Positions 18,344-29,271 of a stretch of 64,000 nucleotides of DNA are shown piece by piece. The DNA is taken from positions 62,001 to 126,000 of the forward strand of contig JAJZDZ010000003.1 in NCBI GenBank assembly GCA_021851325.1. The letters are read 5' to 3'. The notes under the pieces are model-generated. The model was given only the letters and a program-made list of their open reading frames with translations. It had not been told where the DNA came from and searched no databases. Position numbers and translations under genes: made by a program. Each line of letters begins with the position of its first letter. Position 1 is the first letter of the stretch. The DNA is from Pseudomonadota bacterium. GTDB lineage: Bacteria; Pseudomonadota; Alphaproteobacteria; Micropepsales; Micropepsaceae.

Positions 18344-19185
18344 GATACGGCTTCGCGCGAAAATCCGTAAACAAACAACCCCGCGCGATCGGCCGCTACG
18401 ATTACCTCCTGTCGCCCTAGGATCAGGGTGCGCCCAGCCTCCACCGCGATACCTGCAAGGCCAGCCGCTGCCGCGTTCGTGACGGTCTGAATGCCGATTA
18501 CCGGCAGGTCGGTCTTTCCGTCCTGCTGAGGCTTTGGCGCTTTGACGAGCACGCCACGCGGCTTGCCCGGGATGCCGCGAATGGCAGCGGGAAGGCTAGC
18601 CACACGTTCGATCATGCGATCGGTCCCTTCTGCGGCTTCAACCGCCAGCACCAATCCCTCGCACACCGCCGCTGCCTGCCCGACGTCAAGCGTTCCCATC
18701 AGCCGTACCACCTCAATCGCAACTTTAATGTCTGCGAGATCGCTTTCCGACGGCACGCGCCGGCCTAATGCGCCAGGTCCAATCAGAAGTGATGGTGCGG
18801 CCTCAGCGACACCGATAGCGCGAAACCCTTCATCTTCGAAGAGCGCAACCATACACTTGAGAAGAGCATCATCGCCACGGCGCGCAGCAGCCAGCACGCG
18901 AGGCAACACCCGTGCACCCTTGAAATCGAGCTTGACGTCGCTGAACCGTGGACGGGCTACCTTACCCGCCAGAAGAACTTCATCCACTCGGTGATCACGC
19001 AGCAATTGCATAGCCCGGCCAACCTCACCCAGTGAGTTCCAGGCGTGGCTATACTGTTCTACAGCGGCATCGGCCGCTCCGGCGAGGGCGAGGATAAAGA
19101 CATCGCGCCCCTCGTCGCGCACGGCCTTGGCCACCGCGAGCGGCAGCTCGCCGCCTCCGGCAATGATCCCCAGAACGGCCATCAC
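18340..19185 (-). CDS. lpxI: UDP-2,3-diacylglucosamine diphosphatase LpxI
   Basis: 281 aa, the DUF1009/LpxI family that replaces LpxH in alphaproteobacteria. It hydrolyses UDP-2,3-diacylglucosamine to lipid X and UMP in the fourth step of lipid A synthesis. It shows LGIIAGGGELPLAVAKA, LLRDHRVDEVLLAGKVARP, GDDALLKCMVALFEDEGF, SDLADIKVAIEVVRLMGTLD, VLAVEAAEGTDRMIERV and the C-terminal LPVIGIQTV. It overlaps lpxA upstream and lpxB downstream by 4 bp each, so the three are translationally coupled. Confidence 0.94.
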   Translation of the reverse strand: MMAVLGIIAGGGELPLAVAKAVRDEGRDVFILALAGAADAAVEQYSHAWNSLGEVGRAMQLLRDHRVDEVLLAGKVARPRFSDVKLDFKGARVLPRVLAAARRGDDALLKCMVALFEDEGFRAIGVAEAAPSLLIGPGALGRRVPSESDLADIKVAIEVVRLMGTLDVGQAAAVCEGLVLAVEAAEGTDRMIERVASLPAAIRGIPGKPRGVLVKAPKPQQDGKTDLPVIGIQTVTNAAAAGLAGIAVEAGRTLILGRQEVIVAADRAGLFVYGFSREAVS

Positions 19186-19991
19186 TCAGACTCCACACCC
19201 GTTCGACGACGCGCAGAGCAGACCGGACGCTTGGCGTCCGCCAGTATGAACTCAACTACTTCCTGTACTTCAGCGATTTCTGGCCAGCGTTGCCCCGCCG
19301 CCTGGGCGCGGTTCGCGAGTGTTCCTTTCTCATCCTGGAAGATGACACGAAAGGCGCCACGTAACGCGTGAATATGTGAGCGGGGGATGTTGCGACGTTT
19401 CAGGCCAATCAGATTGAGACCGGTCAGCCGTGCACGTGATCCGATCACCATACCATAGGGAATGACGTCCTCATTAACGCCGGTGACGCCCCCGACGAAG
19501 GCGAAGCGCCCTACCCGCCCGAACTGCTGCACTGCCGACAGGCCGCCGAAATTTGCGCCCTCACCCACTTCGACATGCCCACCCAACTGCACGCCATTAG
19601 CAAAGGTGACGCCGTCACCCACCGTGCAGTCATGCGCGATATGGCTGTAGGCCATAAAGTAGCCACCGCGCCCTACCCGCGTGATGCCATGCCCCTTGAC
19701 GCTGCCAGCGCTCATGGTCACGTGCTCACGGATGACGCAATCCTCGCCAATCACGAGGCGGGGTATCGTGCTGCGCGCACCGCGGATCTGGGCATCTCCG
19801 CCCAGTACCGCATGGGGATAAACCTCTGTGCGCGCGCCTATTCTCGCGGCGGGACCGATTACCACATGGGACTGCAGGCGAACGCCATCAGCAAGTTCAG
19901 CGCCAGCCTGGACCAGACAATACGGGCCGATCTCGACTCCCGCTCCAAGCAGCGCGCCGTCTTCCACGATCGCCGTTGGATGAATGGTCAC
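19182..19991 (-). CDS. lpxA: UDP-N-acetylglucosamine acyltransferase
   Basis: 269 aa. It transfers a 3-hydroxyacyl chain from ACP to the 3-hydroxyl of UDP-GlcNAc, starting lipid A synthesis. The N-terminal about 190 residues are left-handed beta-helix hexapeptide repeats (IHPTAIVEDGALLGAGVEIG, FANGVQLGGHVEVGEGANFG), with the catalytic histidine region FMAYSHIAHDCTVGDGVTFA. A helical C-terminus (LKRRNIPRSHIHALRGAFRV) follows. The start is GTG overlapping the fabZ stop by 4 bp. Confidence 0.96.
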   Translation of the reverse strand: MTIHPTAIVEDGALLGAGVEIGPYCLVQAGAELADGVRLQSHVVIGPAARIGARTEVYPHAVLGGDAQIRGARSTIPRLVIGEDCVIREHVTMSAGSVKGHGITRVGRGGYFMAYSHIAHDCTVGDGVTFANGVQLGGHVEVGEGANFGGLSAVQQFGRVGRFAFVGGVTGVNEDVIPYGMVIGSRARLTGLNLIGLKRRNIPRSHIHALRGAFRVIFQDEKGTLANRAQAAGQRWPEIAEVQEVVEFILADAKRPVCSARRRTGVESE

Positions 19992-20464
19992 GTCGGCGTA
20001 TCCGCATCCCGGATCATGGCACTATATTCCGCCTCCGCACACAGTGTGTCTCCAACATAGGCCTTGCCCTCGAAGCGCCACACCGGTCCGCGCCGCTGCA
20101 ACGCTTTGACTGGAAACCGTAGCATATCGCCGGGAACCACCGGCCGACGAAACCGTGCCTTGTCGATGGTCATGAAATAGACGATCTTCTGCTTGTCGAC
20201 GCCCCCCATAGTATGAACCACGAGAGCCCCAGCAGCCTGCGCCATCGCTTCGACGATCAATACACCGGGCATAACCGAGTAACCCGGAAAGTGCCCAGCA
20301 AAGTGCGGTTCGTTGAACGACACCGCCTTCCAGCCCACGGCACTTTCCCCAGGCACGATATCGCTCAGCCGCTCGACAAAGAGAAAGGGAGCGCGGTGCG
20401 GGAGCAGTCTTTTGATCTGCTCCACATCCAACACCAGAGCATCGTGTTCTTCAGCCATTCCCAT
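19988..20464 (-). CDS. fabZ: 3-hydroxyacyl-ACP dehydratase FabZ
   Basis: 158 aa from ATG 20464 ([10 protein letters not shown]); ATG 20458 is a close alternative, and the open frame further upstream lies inside lpxD. FabZ dehydrates 3-hydroxyacyl-ACP in fatty-acid elongation and competes with LpxA for the same substrate. The hot-dog fold motifs are [17 protein letters not shown], the active-site [20 protein letters not shown] with catalytic His and Glu, then [17 protein letters not shown]. It overlaps the end of lpxD by about 14 bp, as is usual in this cluster. Confidence 0.95.
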   Translation of the reverse strand: MGMAEEHDALVLDVEQIKRLLPHRAPFLFVERLSDIVPGESAVGWKAVSFNEPHFAGHFPGYSVMPGVLIVEAMAQAAGALVVHTMGGVDKQKIVYFMTIDKARFRRPVVPGDMLRFPVKALQRRGPVWRFEGKAYVGDTLCAEAEYSAMIRDADTPT

Positions 20465-21491
20465 CTCGCTTGCGACGCTTGGCCAGCAATGCCAACGTCG
20501 CCACTTCCCGCCGCCATTGAATGATCGGACGCAGCGGAAATCCGCCATAATCCTGTCCGCCCGGGTAGGTTCCAGACGGCACACCACCTTTTGCCGCGAT
20601 ACGCGCGCCATCACCGATCAGAGCATGATCGGCGACCCCCACCTGGCCGCCTAGAACCACAAAATCTCCCAACTCGACGCTTCCGGAAAGGCCAACCTGG
20701 GATACGATCACGCAATGTCGACCGATACGGCAGTTGTGCCCAATCTGGACCAGATTATCAATCTTCGTTCCTTCGCCAACGACCGTATCCCCCAGAGCGC
20801 CGCGATCGATTGTGACATTGGCGCCGATCTCGACGCCGTCCTGGATGATGACGCGCCCCAGCTGGGGGATCTTGAGGTGCCCCCGGGGGCCGGAAACAAA
20901 GCCAAACCCCGGCTGCCCTATACGCGCTCCGGGCAGGATGAGAACATTGTCTCCTATATACGCATGGCTGATCGTAACCTGACTGCCAATCTGTGCCTTT
21001 CGGCCGATGGCCACGCCGCGGCCGATGACCGTTCCGGCTCCGATCTGAGAGCCGGCACCAATCTGTGCGCCCGGGCCCACCACGACTCCCGGACCAAGCA
21101 TAACCTCCGAACCGATATCGGCGGTGGGATCGACCGCAGTCTGCTGTGACCAAGCTACCTGCTCATGATCGGGATAAAACAGACGGGCCGCCGCCGCAAA
21201 GGCCGCCAGCGGATCGGCAACCACAATCAGATGGCAGGAGGCAGGAGCAGGCACCTTCGCTTGCACCTGCTTGACCAGGCAAAATCCCGCGGCCGAGTTT
21301 GCAAGCGCCTCGGCTGCTGCCTTGCTGCCGTCACAAAAGGCCAGATGCTGTGACCCCGCTCCATTCAAGGAGGCAAGATCATGGACTAGACTTGGAAGCT
21401 GGCTGTCTGAGACACAGGTTCCAGCTACCGCCGCGCACAGCTGCTCGACTGAAAACGGCCCGTGATTGTCGAAAAAGCGAGGATCGGCCAT
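20451..21491 (-). CDS. lpxD: UDP-3-O-(3-hydroxyacyl)glucosamine N-acyltransferase
   Basis: 346 aa. It adds the N-linked hydroxyacyl chain to UDP-3-O-acylglucosamine in the third step of lipid A synthesis. The uridine-binding N-terminal domain ([18 protein letters not shown]) is followed by a long left-handed beta-helix of hexapeptide repeats ([34 protein letters not shown] with the catalytic His) and a C-terminal tail. I start at 21491 by family similarity; ATG 21527 has a better placed GAGGG and would add 12 residues. It lies between skp and fabZ. Confidence 0.94.
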   Translation of the reverse strand: MADPRFFDNHGPFSVEQLCAAVAGTCVSDSQLPSLVHDLASLNGAGSQHLAFCDGSKAAAEALANSAAGFCLVKQVQAKVPAPASCHLIVVADPLAAFAAAARLFYPDHEQVAWSQQTAVDPTADIGSEVMLGPGVVVGPGAQIGAGSQIGAGTVIGRGVAIGRKAQIGSQVTISHAYIGDNVLILPGARIGQPGFGFVSGPRGHLKIPQLGRVIIQDGVEIGANVTIDRGALGDTVVGEGTKIDNLVQIGHNCRIGRHCVIVSQVGLSGSVELGDFVVLGGQVGVADHALIGDGARIAAKGGVPSGTYPGGQDYGGFPLRPIIQWRREVATLALLAKRRKRDGNG

Positions 21492-21557
21492 GAGAAACGC
21501 CCGAAGCCCACTTGGGGCCAAACGCATATGCGAATGGCCCTCAAGAGTGCGTGCGGC

Positions 21558-22196
21558 TTACTGTGCCGGTGGCTGAGGCTGAAGCATGTTCTTCGGCGGC
21601 ATCACCAGATCGACCTTGACCGCCGGCAGCTTCTTGTTGAGGCGATCAATGACAACCGGAGTGACATCGACATCCACCGTACCCAGGATGACGACATTGC
21701 GATCAAGGAGCAGATTGGCGCCACGTTCGGCCATGACCCCCTGCAGAATTGGTCCCAGTGCCTGCTCTACCTGCTCGCGGGCCTTAATAACCCCACCCTG
21801 GATCAACTCCTGACGGTGCTCCACCTGCTGCTGGAAGGCTTCGGCTTTCTGCTGGAAATCCGCCAACTTCTTCTGTTTGGCATCCGCGGAGAGAATCGCA
21901 GCCTGCTGCTCAAGCTGAGTGCGCTCACGCTTGAGGGCATCGCTTTCCCCCTTGAATTCCTTCTCGGCCGCGGCGGTGTAGGCCCGCACCTGACGGGCAA
22001 TGTCCTGGCCCACCTTGGACTGGCTCAAAATCGCAGCACGGTCGATCACAAGGATCTTGGGTGCCGGTGTCTTGGTAACTGGGGTGGCGCCGGCTGCCTG
22101 GGCCGAAGCCACATTTGCGGTAAGGGAAAGTGCGGCAGCCATCGCTGCGGCCGCAAAGGTCTTGGCCAGAAGGCCGCGGATACGATTGCTCATCAT
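21558..22196 (-). CDS. skp: OmpH/Skp family periplasmic chaperone
   Basis: 212 aa. A signal peptide (MSNRIRGLLAKTFAAAAMAA onward, cleavage near ASAQA) is followed by the Skp core: KILVIDRAAILSQSKVGQDI, a long charged coiled-coil arm with repeated Gln/Lys/Glu (about 70-140), and the C-terminal strand VVILGTVDVDVTPVVIDRLN. Skp holds unfolded outer-membrane proteins for BamA. The start ATGATGA overlaps the bamA stop. The C-terminus is Pro/Gln-rich. Confidence 0.9.
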   Translation of the reverse strand: MMSNRIRGLLAKTFAAAAMAAALSLTANVASAQAAGATPVTKTPAPKILVIDRAAILSQSKVGQDIARQVRAYTAAAEKEFKGESDALKRERTQLEQQAAILSADAKQKKLADFQQKAEAFQQQVEHRQELIQGGVIKAREQVEQALGPILQGVMAERGANLLLDRNVVILGTVDVDVTPVVIDRLNKKLPAVKVDLVMPPKNMLQPQPPAQ

Positions 22197-24574
22197 TGTT
22201 GTCCCAATCCTGTCTGAGTACTGAAGAGGATGTTTTGTGTTTGATCGTAAGGTGCTTTGATAATCGGTACACCAAAGTCGATTTCGACCGGACCGAACGG
22301 CGATTTCCAGCCGACGCTGAGGCCGACGGACATACGAAACGCCATATTATCCTTCACACAGCTTGTTGGCGTACAGGGCCCCGGCCCCGAATCAATATGC
22401 CCAAGCGTACCGAAATACGAGAACAGCGATAAGCTGATCCCATAGCTGGCTGGCATGAAGTCTGGCAGCCGAACTCGGGTGCTGCCAATGGCATAGGCGT
22501 CGCCACCCACCGCCCCATAGCTTCCCGAGACGATGTCGCGCGGTCCGATGCCGGCTAGCTTGAAGCCGGGGAAGGAGTTGCCACCCCGGAAGAACCGCTC
22601 GTTGAGCGGCACAAACTGTCCGCCATATCCCGTAATATAACCCGCGGTCAGCTTAAGGGAGCCAATCAGGTCTCTCCAGATGATCGGGTAATAGGTGAGG
22701 AATTCGGCCGTGCTGCGCAGATATTTGAGATTGCCGCCCAGGCCTGAAAATTGCTGGCTGAGCGTAAAGGCCATGCCGTGGGTGGGACGAACCGGATCAT
22801 TGAGAGTGTTGTAGGCATAGGAATAGCCGACGGCGGAGGTCTCCTCGGTTCCTGATGCCTCCTGAATGATCAGCGGCGCGTTGGGGTATGGCGTGATCTT
22901 GTTGATACCCCAGGTGTAATTCAGGCCGACACTGCCATATTCGGAAACCGGAAAGCCGAAGCGCAGGCTCGCCGAAGTCGAATCGCCCTGGTAGCTGGCC
23001 TGGGTATAACCATAGACCATCTTATAGAGGTCAATTCCGGCGGACAGCGGCAGATTCAAGAAATAAGGTTCGGTAAAGCTGAGTTCGTAATCCTGCTGAA
23101 TGTACGATTCGGAAACCGAGGCACGGAAGGACTCGCCGGTACCGAAAAGGTCGGACTGAAGATAGCTGAACTGTCCGACGAAGGAACTGAAGGAGGAGTA
23201 GCCCGCACCGAGTTGCAGCTGCCCTGTTGACTGCTCAGTAACGTGAACATTGAGAACGGTCCGGTCAGGCGCAGATCCTGGAGCGGTAGTAATGTCGACG
23301 TTCTTGAAGAAGCCAAGCGACTTGACGCGAGTACGGGAGCGATCAACCAGCACCCGATTATAGGCATCGCCTTCGGCAACCCGGAATTCACGGCGGATCA
23401 CCTTGTCGAGGGTCTTGTTGTTGCCAGTGATATTGATCCGCTCGATGTAAACCCGCGGTCCCTGATCGATCTTGAACACCAGATCAATAGTATGATTTTT
23501 GCGGTCGCGCCGCAGTCGGGGATGCACCTGAGCAAAGGCATACCCCTTGGTGCCTACAGCGTTAGTAATGGCATCGATGCTCTTATCGACAAGCGATGCG
23601 TTATAGAGATCGCCCTTGTGCAGGCGCACCAGCGGCAACAGCTCGCGTGCGGGCAATTCCTTGATGGTTGAATCAATTTCGACTTTGCCGATGTGATAGC
23701 GCGCACCCTCGTGGATGGTGAAGCGGATATAGAAATCCTTGCGATTTGGGGTCAGCTGCGCGACCGAGGTCTTGACCGAAAAATCCGCATAGCCGTGATC
23801 AAGGTAAAAGCGTCTCAGTTGCTCGCGGTCAAAGACCAGGCGATCAGGATCGTAATTGTCATTGGTCGCGAGGATCTTGTACCAGGCGCTCTGCTCAGTG
23901 GCGATGTGACTACGTAACGTGGCGTCACTGTATACCTTGTTGCCAATGAAGACGATGCGGGAAACCCCGGTCGTCGGACCTTCATGGATAGAAAAAATCA
24001 GATCGACCCGGTTCTGCGGTCGCTCGATGATCTCCGGGTTAACGCTAGCTGAAAATTTGCCATTGCGTCGATAGAGTTCAATAATGCGCTGCACATCGTC
24101 CTGCACCTTATTGCGGGTGAAGACCATACGCGGCTTCAGCTGAACTTCCTTCGTCAGATCTTTGGTAGATACCGCGTCATTACCTTCGAACTGAACCTGA
24201 TTGACGATGGGGTTTTCAACCACATTGACGGTCAAAGTCGCAGTCGGCGCATCCCAATTGATCTTCACGTCCGCAAAAAGACCCGTAGCAAACAAGGCTT
24301 TGAGAGAGCGATCGACCTGGACCTCATCGTAGCGGTCGCCCACATGTATCACCATGTAGGACAGCACCGTGGACGGTTCGACACGCTGGGTACCGCGCAC
24401 CACTATGTGCTGGATCACCTCGCCGGTCTTAGGCGCCGACGCTGCCGCCTTGGCCGCAAAATGCGGGTGCAGTTCTTGCGCACTTGTCCGCATAGGCAAC
24501 AAGGCCAGCGCACTGGTTGCAAGAAGAAACACCGCGCGGCTAGGGCGTGCTTTGGGGTGGGCGAAAAGGCTCAT
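22193..24574 (-). CDS. bamA: Outer membrane protein assembly factor BamA
   Basis: 793 aa from ATG 24574, chosen because it gives a normal signal peptide (MSLFAHPKARPSRAVFLLAT, cleavage after TSA); ATGs at 24595 and 24634 are also in frame. BamA is the central beta-barrel insertase of the outer membrane. Five POTRA domains fill about 50-400 (IQHIVVRGTQRVEPSTVLSY, VNQVQFEGNDAVSTKDLTKE, SRIVFIGNKVYSDATLRSHI, KVEIDSTIKELPARELLPLV, YIERINITGNNKTLDKVIRR). A 16-strand barrel follows, with FRGGNSFPGFKLAGIGPRD (the VRGF-like lid motif region) and a C-terminal barrel strand. It lies between rseP and skp, the usual arrangement. Confidence 0.96.
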   Translation of the reverse strand: MSLFAHPKARPSRAVFLLATSALALLPMRTSAQELHPHFAAKAAASAPKTGEVIQHIVVRGTQRVEPSTVLSYMVIHVGDRYDEVQVDRSLKALFATGLFADVKINWDAPTATLTVNVVENPIVNQVQFEGNDAVSTKDLTKEVQLKPRMVFTRNKVQDDVQRIIELYRRNGKFSASVNPEIIERPQNRVDLIFSIHEGPTTGVSRIVFIGNKVYSDATLRSHIATEQSAWYKILATNDNYDPDRLVFDREQLRRFYLDHGYADFSVKTSVAQLTPNRKDFYIRFTIHEGARYHIGKVEIDSTIKELPARELLPLVRLHKGDLYNASLVDKSIDAITNAVGTKGYAFAQVHPRLRRDRKNHTIDLVFKIDQGPRVYIERINITGNNKTLDKVIRREFRVAEGDAYNRVLVDRSRTRVKSLGFFKNVDITTAPGSAPDRTVLNVHVTEQSTGQLQLGAGYSSFSSFVGQFSYLQSDLFGTGESFRASVSESYIQQDYELSFTEPYFLNLPLSAGIDLYKMVYGYTQASYQGDSTSASLRFGFPVSEYGSVGLNYTWGINKITPYPNAPLIIQEASGTEETSAVGYSYAYNTLNDPVRPTHGMAFTLSQQFSGLGGNLKYLRSTAEFLTYYPIIWRDLIGSLKLTAGYITGYGGQFVPLNERFFRGGNSFPGFKLAGIGPRDIVSGSYGAVGGDAYAIGSTRVRLPDFMPASYGISLSLFSYFGTLGHIDSGPGPCTPTSCVKDNMAFRMSVGLSVGWKSPFGPVEIDFGVPIIKAPYDQTQNILFSTQTGLGQQ

Positions 24575-24636
24575 CCGCTCCGTCTCTGGGCTCATCGCCG
24601 GAGGCGGCCGCGGCCTCCAATGCGTTAGGTTCAATT

Positions 24637-25773
24637 TCAGAAGAGGTTTAATCGGACAAGGTCATTCCAGGTGGCCAAGACCATTAACCCCAGCATGACT
24701 GCCAACCCCACGCGAAATCCGACGTCCTGAGCCCGTGCCCCGAGGGGCCGGCCCAGAACGGCCTCGACTCCATAATACAGAAGGTGGCCGCCGTCGAGGA
24801 TCGGAATTGGAAAAAGGTTGACCAACCCGATGCTTACCGAAATGAGGGCGGCCAGATTGACAAGGGCTAGAAATCCGATCGCGGCGACCTGCTCGCTGAC
24901 CTGGGCAATCCCCACAGGGCCTGTCAGCTGGGTGGCATTTTCGTGGCCCCGCACCATCCGCCACAGATAGGTCATGGTGCTGTCGACCACAAACCAGCAC
25001 TGCTTGACCGATTCGCCAAGAGCGCCGACCGGTCCGTAATGTAAAACCTCGATATCGGCCCGGGAAATCCGTGGACGCACTCCGATCAGCCCGATCTTCT
25101 GAACGTCGCCAAAGCTGTCCCGGACACGGGTCAGACGCGGGGTGATGTGCAGGCGCAAAATACGATGGTCCCGGGTGACGAGTATGCTCATGGTGCGGCC
25201 GGGGCTGATTGAAATCACCGCCTGCAGATCCGAGAAGGTGTGGATCGGGGTACCATCCACCCGGGTAATGACGTCGCCAGGCTTCAGTCCGGCGGCAGCC
25301 GCTGCACTGTGCGGTTCTACCGCACCCACCACCGGTCGGATCACTTCCCGGCCTACTAGCATGAAAGTTGCGGTAAAGATGAGGATCGCGAGCACGAAAT
25401 TAGCCACGGGACCAGCAGCCACCACCGCAGCCCGCTGCCAAAGCGGCTTGGCCTGAAAAAGGCGGGTCCGTTCGGACGCACTCATCCGCTCGATCAGGGC
25501 GCGATCGGGGGTCGAGGCCGGTCCGGCGTCGCCCAAGAATTTTACATAGCCGCCGAGCGGCACAACGGAAATTTTCCATCGGGTTCCGTGACCGTCGGTC
25601 CAGCCGATGATTTCCGGACCAAAACCTATCGAGAAGGCCTCAACACCAACGCCACAGGCGCGGGCAACGAGGAAATGGCCAAGTTCGTGGAAAAACACCA
25701 CCACGGTGATGACGAATAGGAAGGCGGGCAGCCCCAGAGGCAGCCATGACAACAAATCGCCCAAAATGTGCAC
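24637..25773 (-). CDS. rseP: RIP metalloprotease RseP (site-2 protease)
   Basis: 378 aa inner-membrane zinc protease that cleaves anti-sigma factors and remnant signal peptides within the membrane. HELGH at 29-33 is the zinc motif in the first transmembrane helix. FSIGFGPEIIGW follows, then one clear PDZ domain (AAGLKPGDVITRVDGTPIHT) and the third-ligand motif NLFPIPILDGGHLLYYGVEA near the C-terminus. It starts with GTG 25773, with AGGAG about 8 nt upstream. It sits between dxr and bamA. Confidence 0.95.
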   Translation of the reverse strand: MHILGDLLSWLPLGLPAFLFVITVVVFFHELGHFLVARACGVGVEAFSIGFGPEIIGWTDGHGTRWKISVVPLGGYVKFLGDAGPASTPDRALIERMSASERTRLFQAKPLWQRAAVVAAGPVANFVLAILIFTATFMLVGREVIRPVVGAVEPHSAAAAAGLKPGDVITRVDGTPIHTFSDLQAVISISPGRTMSILVTRDHRILRLHITPRLTRVRDSFGDVQKIGLIGVRPRISRADIEVLHYGPVGALGESVKQCWFVVDSTMTYLWRMVRGHENATQLTGPVGIAQVSEQVAAIGFLALVNLAALISVSIGLVNLFPIPILDGGHLLYYGVEAVLGRPLGARAQDVGFRVGLAVMLGLMVLATWNDLVRLNLF

Positions 25774-25794
25774 GCGAAAATCTCCTGACGTCCG

Positions 25795-27006
25795 TCACGC
25801 CGCCAATTTGCGACAGAGGCCCATCGCTGTGGCCCGGGCACGTGCATCCACTGCGAGCACTGCATCGAGGTCCTCAGCGTGCGCGATATTGGACGCGTCT
25901 GCATCCAAGGTGGCCTGAACGACACGCGCAATGTCGTAAAAGGCAATGCGACGATCCAAAAAGGCGCCCACAGCGACCTCATTGGCAGCATTGAGGATGG
26001 TAGGGCTCACCCCTCCCGCACGCAAGCAGGCCTCGGCTAGAGCCAGGCAGGGAAAGCGTTCACGATCTGGTGCCTCAAAGGTCAGCCGGCCCAGCGCGGC
26101 CAGATCTAGACGGTTCGCCGGTCCGTCCATGCGCTGCGGCCAAGCCAAAGCGTGGGCGATCGGCGTGCGCATATCCGGCGCCGAGAGATGTGCGAGCATT
26201 GAGCCATCGGCGTAGGTCACCAGCGAATGCACCGCCGATTGGGGATGAACAATCACGTCGAGTTTTTCGGGGGCAAGCGCGAAAAGCACATGGGCCTCGA
26301 TCACCTCCAACCCCTTGTTCATCAAGGTGGCGCTGTCGACAGAAATCTTGGCTCCCATCGACCAATTAGGATGTGCGACCGCCTGTTCTGGCGTCACCTG
26401 CTCCATGCGCTCGCGCGACCATTCACGGAACGGACCACCCGAGGCCGTGAGCGTCACCTTCTCAATGGCATGATGTTGATCGAACTCCAGACACTGAAAA
26501 GCGGCATTGTGCTCGGAATCAACCGGTATCACCGTAGCCCGTGAAGCCCCGAGGGTCCGGCGGAAGAGCTCACCTGCCGCCACTACGCATTCTTTGTTGG
26601 CCAAGGCGAGGATTGCCCCTCGCCGCACGGCCCTGAGTGCCGGCGGTAACGCAGCTGCCCCCACAATCGCGACCATCACGAGCTCGGCCTCCATGTCGGC
26701 CGCAGCCTCTACTGCCGCAGGGCCGCCATCCGTCTCGATCCCCGTGCCGGCTAGGAGCTGTTTTAGTTGGGGCAACAAATCGGCTCTGCCAATCACCGCA
26801 CGCTGCGGCCGGAATTTACGGGCCTGCTCCGCCAGCTGCTCCACGTTGGACTGGGCGGTCAACGCTTCAATCGGCAATGCCTCAGCACCGTAATTGGCCC
26901 GCGCGTGCTCGACCACGCTGAGGGTGGAAACCCCAATGGAGCCGGTACTACCCAGAACGGTCAATCGCCGGGTCAGGGCCCGGCACAGATCGGAGGAAGG
27001 ATTCAT
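25795..27006 (-). CDS. dxr: 1-deoxy-D-xylulose 5-phosphate reductoisomerase
   Basis: 403 aa from ATG 27006, 5 bp after the cdsA stop; an upstream in-frame ATG would lie inside cdsA. It is the second enzyme of the MEP isoprenoid pathway, converting DXP to MEP with NADPH. It shows the NADPH motif TVLGSTGSIGVSTL, ANKECVVAAGELF, VIPVDSEHNAAFQCL with metal/substrate residues, LTASGGPFREW, SVDSATLMNKGLEVIEAHVL and HPQSAVHSLVTYADGS. It supplies precursors for UppS in the same cluster. Confidence 0.96.
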   Translation of the reverse strand: MNPSSDLCRALTRRLTVLGSTGSIGVSTLSVVEHARANYGAEALPIEALTAQSNVEQLAEQARKFRPQRAVIGRADLLPQLKQLLAGTGIETDGGPAAVEAAADMEAELVMVAIVGAAALPPALRAVRRGAILALANKECVVAAGELFRRTLGASRATVIPVDSEHNAAFQCLEFDQHHAIEKVTLTASGGPFREWSRERMEQVTPEQAVAHPNWSMGAKISVDSATLMNKGLEVIEAHVLFALAPEKLDVIVHPQSAVHSLVTYADGSMLAHLSAPDMRTPIAHALAWPQRMDGPANRLDLAALGRLTFEAPDRERFPCLALAEACLRAGGVSPTILNAANEVAVGAFLDRRIAFYDIARVVQATLDADASNIAHAEDLDAVLAVDARARATAMGLCRKLAA

Positions 27007-27011
27007 TTGGG

Positions 27012-27919
27012 TCACAGATTGCCTCCCAAAAGCGCATGGGCGCCAAACGTAACGACGAAAAGAGCACAGCACGGCGCGGCAAACAGGATCGAATCGATGC
27101 GATCGAGTACCCCGCCGTGGCCTGGGATCAAGTGGCCACTGTCCTTTCGGCCAACCCGCCTTTTTACCCAGGATTCAAACATATCGCCTCCGTGACTGAT
27201 AAAGGCGATGATGAGCCCGAATAGGGCACCACGCCAAGCCTCAGCGCCAAGGACGGCGAGAACCGCCGCTGCCGCCACGCTCGCGCTCACACTGCCTCCG
27301 ACAAAGCCCGCCCAAGTCTTGTTTGGCGAGAGCCTGGGCACCAGCTTAGGGCCGCCAATGAGCTTTCCGCAAATCAGTGCCCCGGTATCGCAGCCCCAAA
27401 CCGCCGCGAAAAGCGCCAGGACGAGCCACAGGCCATGATCTGGCGTAGCGCGCAAGGCAAACAGGGAAAGCCCGGGAATACCAAGATATAGCGGCCCGAT
27501 CCCTTGCCACAGAGCGGATTCGGCGCGGAACCGGGCCACTGCGGCAGCTGCAGAGGCGGCGGCCAGCTCAACTGCACCAGCCAGTCCGTAAGCCATCCTG
27601 GCCCACTCCGGCTCTCTGCTCGCCAACAAGGCAAGCCCGAGCCCGACGAGAAGGGCCAGAATCGAAGCTGGTAAAAAGGGACGATAGTCGCGAAGGCTGA
27701 CCATCCGGTGCCATTCCCGCACGCCTGCACTTGTGCCCAGAGCGATGAAGCCGGCAAACCAGATACCTCCCGCCAGCAGGGTACCGACAGCCATGGCAGC
27801 CAGAAGAAGCCCAAAAACGGGGCGAAGCAGCCAGTGCCGAGAGCTGGACGGTGGAGCAGCGGGCCGATCTGACGCCGAACTATCAGGGCCTGCCATATCC
27901 GCCGCCGCCATCACCGCGC

Positions 27920-27923
<4 letters not shown>
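27012..27923 (-). CDS. cdsA: Phosphatidate cytidylyltransferase (CDP-diacylglycerol synthase)
   Basis: 303 aa. It makes CDP-diacylglycerol from phosphatidate and CTP in the inner membrane. Several hydrophobic segments are followed by the CdsA signature near the C-terminus (VKRRVGRKDSGHLIPGHGG then VLDRIDS). I take the TTG start at 27923, because GAGGAA lies about 8 nt before it and it overlaps the uppS stop by 4 bp (TTGA); ATG 27911 is an alternative. The N-terminal about 30 residues are a polar, Ser/Pro-rich extension before the first membrane helix. Confidence 0.92.
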
Positions 27924-28654
<731 letters not shown>

Positions 28655-28688
28655 TGAACTCCGTTCCGGCCGTCAGCCGGGTGCGCGG

Positions 28689-29252
28689 TCAAACCTGCAT
28701 AATCTCTTGCTCCTTGGCATGGAGCGCGTCGTCAATCTCACGGATGTTGCCATCGGTGAGCTTTTGTAACTCATCGCCAAGCTTATGATGCTCGTCCTGA
28801 CCAATCTTGTGGTCCTTTTCGAGCTTTTTTAGAAGCTCCATACCATCGCGGCGGACATTTCTTACCGCAACCCTTGCCTGCTCGGCATACTTAGACGCCA
28901 GCTTGGCAAGTTCCTTGCGCCGCTCTTCGTTGAGTTCGGGAATTGGGATACGCAGCAGCTGACCGTCTACCTGAGGATTAAGACCGAGGCCTGCGTCGCG
29001 AATAGCCTTTTCTGCTGGCTTGACCATCGCCTTGTCCCAGATCTGGACGGTGATCAGCCGCGGTTCGGGCGTTGAGACCGTACCAATCTGGTTGACAGGC
29101 ATTTCGCTTCCGTAGGCCTCGACCACCACTGGATCAAGCAGCGCCGCGCTCGCACGACCGGTGCGCAGACCGGCAAATTCGCTCCGCAGCGTCTGGACTG
29201 CCCCCTTCATCCGCCGGCTCAGGGCTTCCTTATCGAAATCGACTGTGGCCAT
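28689..29252 (-). CDS. frr: Ribosome recycling factor
   Basis: 187 aa, normal length. RRF splits post-termination ribosomes together with EF-G. It has a three-helix bundle with [40 protein letters not shown], then [20 protein letters not shown] and a C-terminal helix rich in Lys/Glu. The start at 29252 ([11 protein letters not shown]) is preceded by GGGAGGG about 6-8 nt upstream; the open frame beyond lies in pyrH. It lies 19 bp after the pyrH stop. Confidence 0.97.
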   Translation of the reverse strand: MATVDFDKEALSRRMKGAVQTLRSEFAGLRTGRASAALLDPVVVEAYGSEMPVNQIGTVSTPEPRLITVQIWDKAMVKPAEKAIRDAGLGLNPQVDGQLLRIPIPELNEERRKELAKLASKYAEQARVAVRNVRRDGMELLKKLEKDHKIGQDEHHKLGDELQKLTDGNIREIDDALHAKEQEIMQV

Positions 29253-29271
29253 CTGGCCCTCCCTGGTGGTC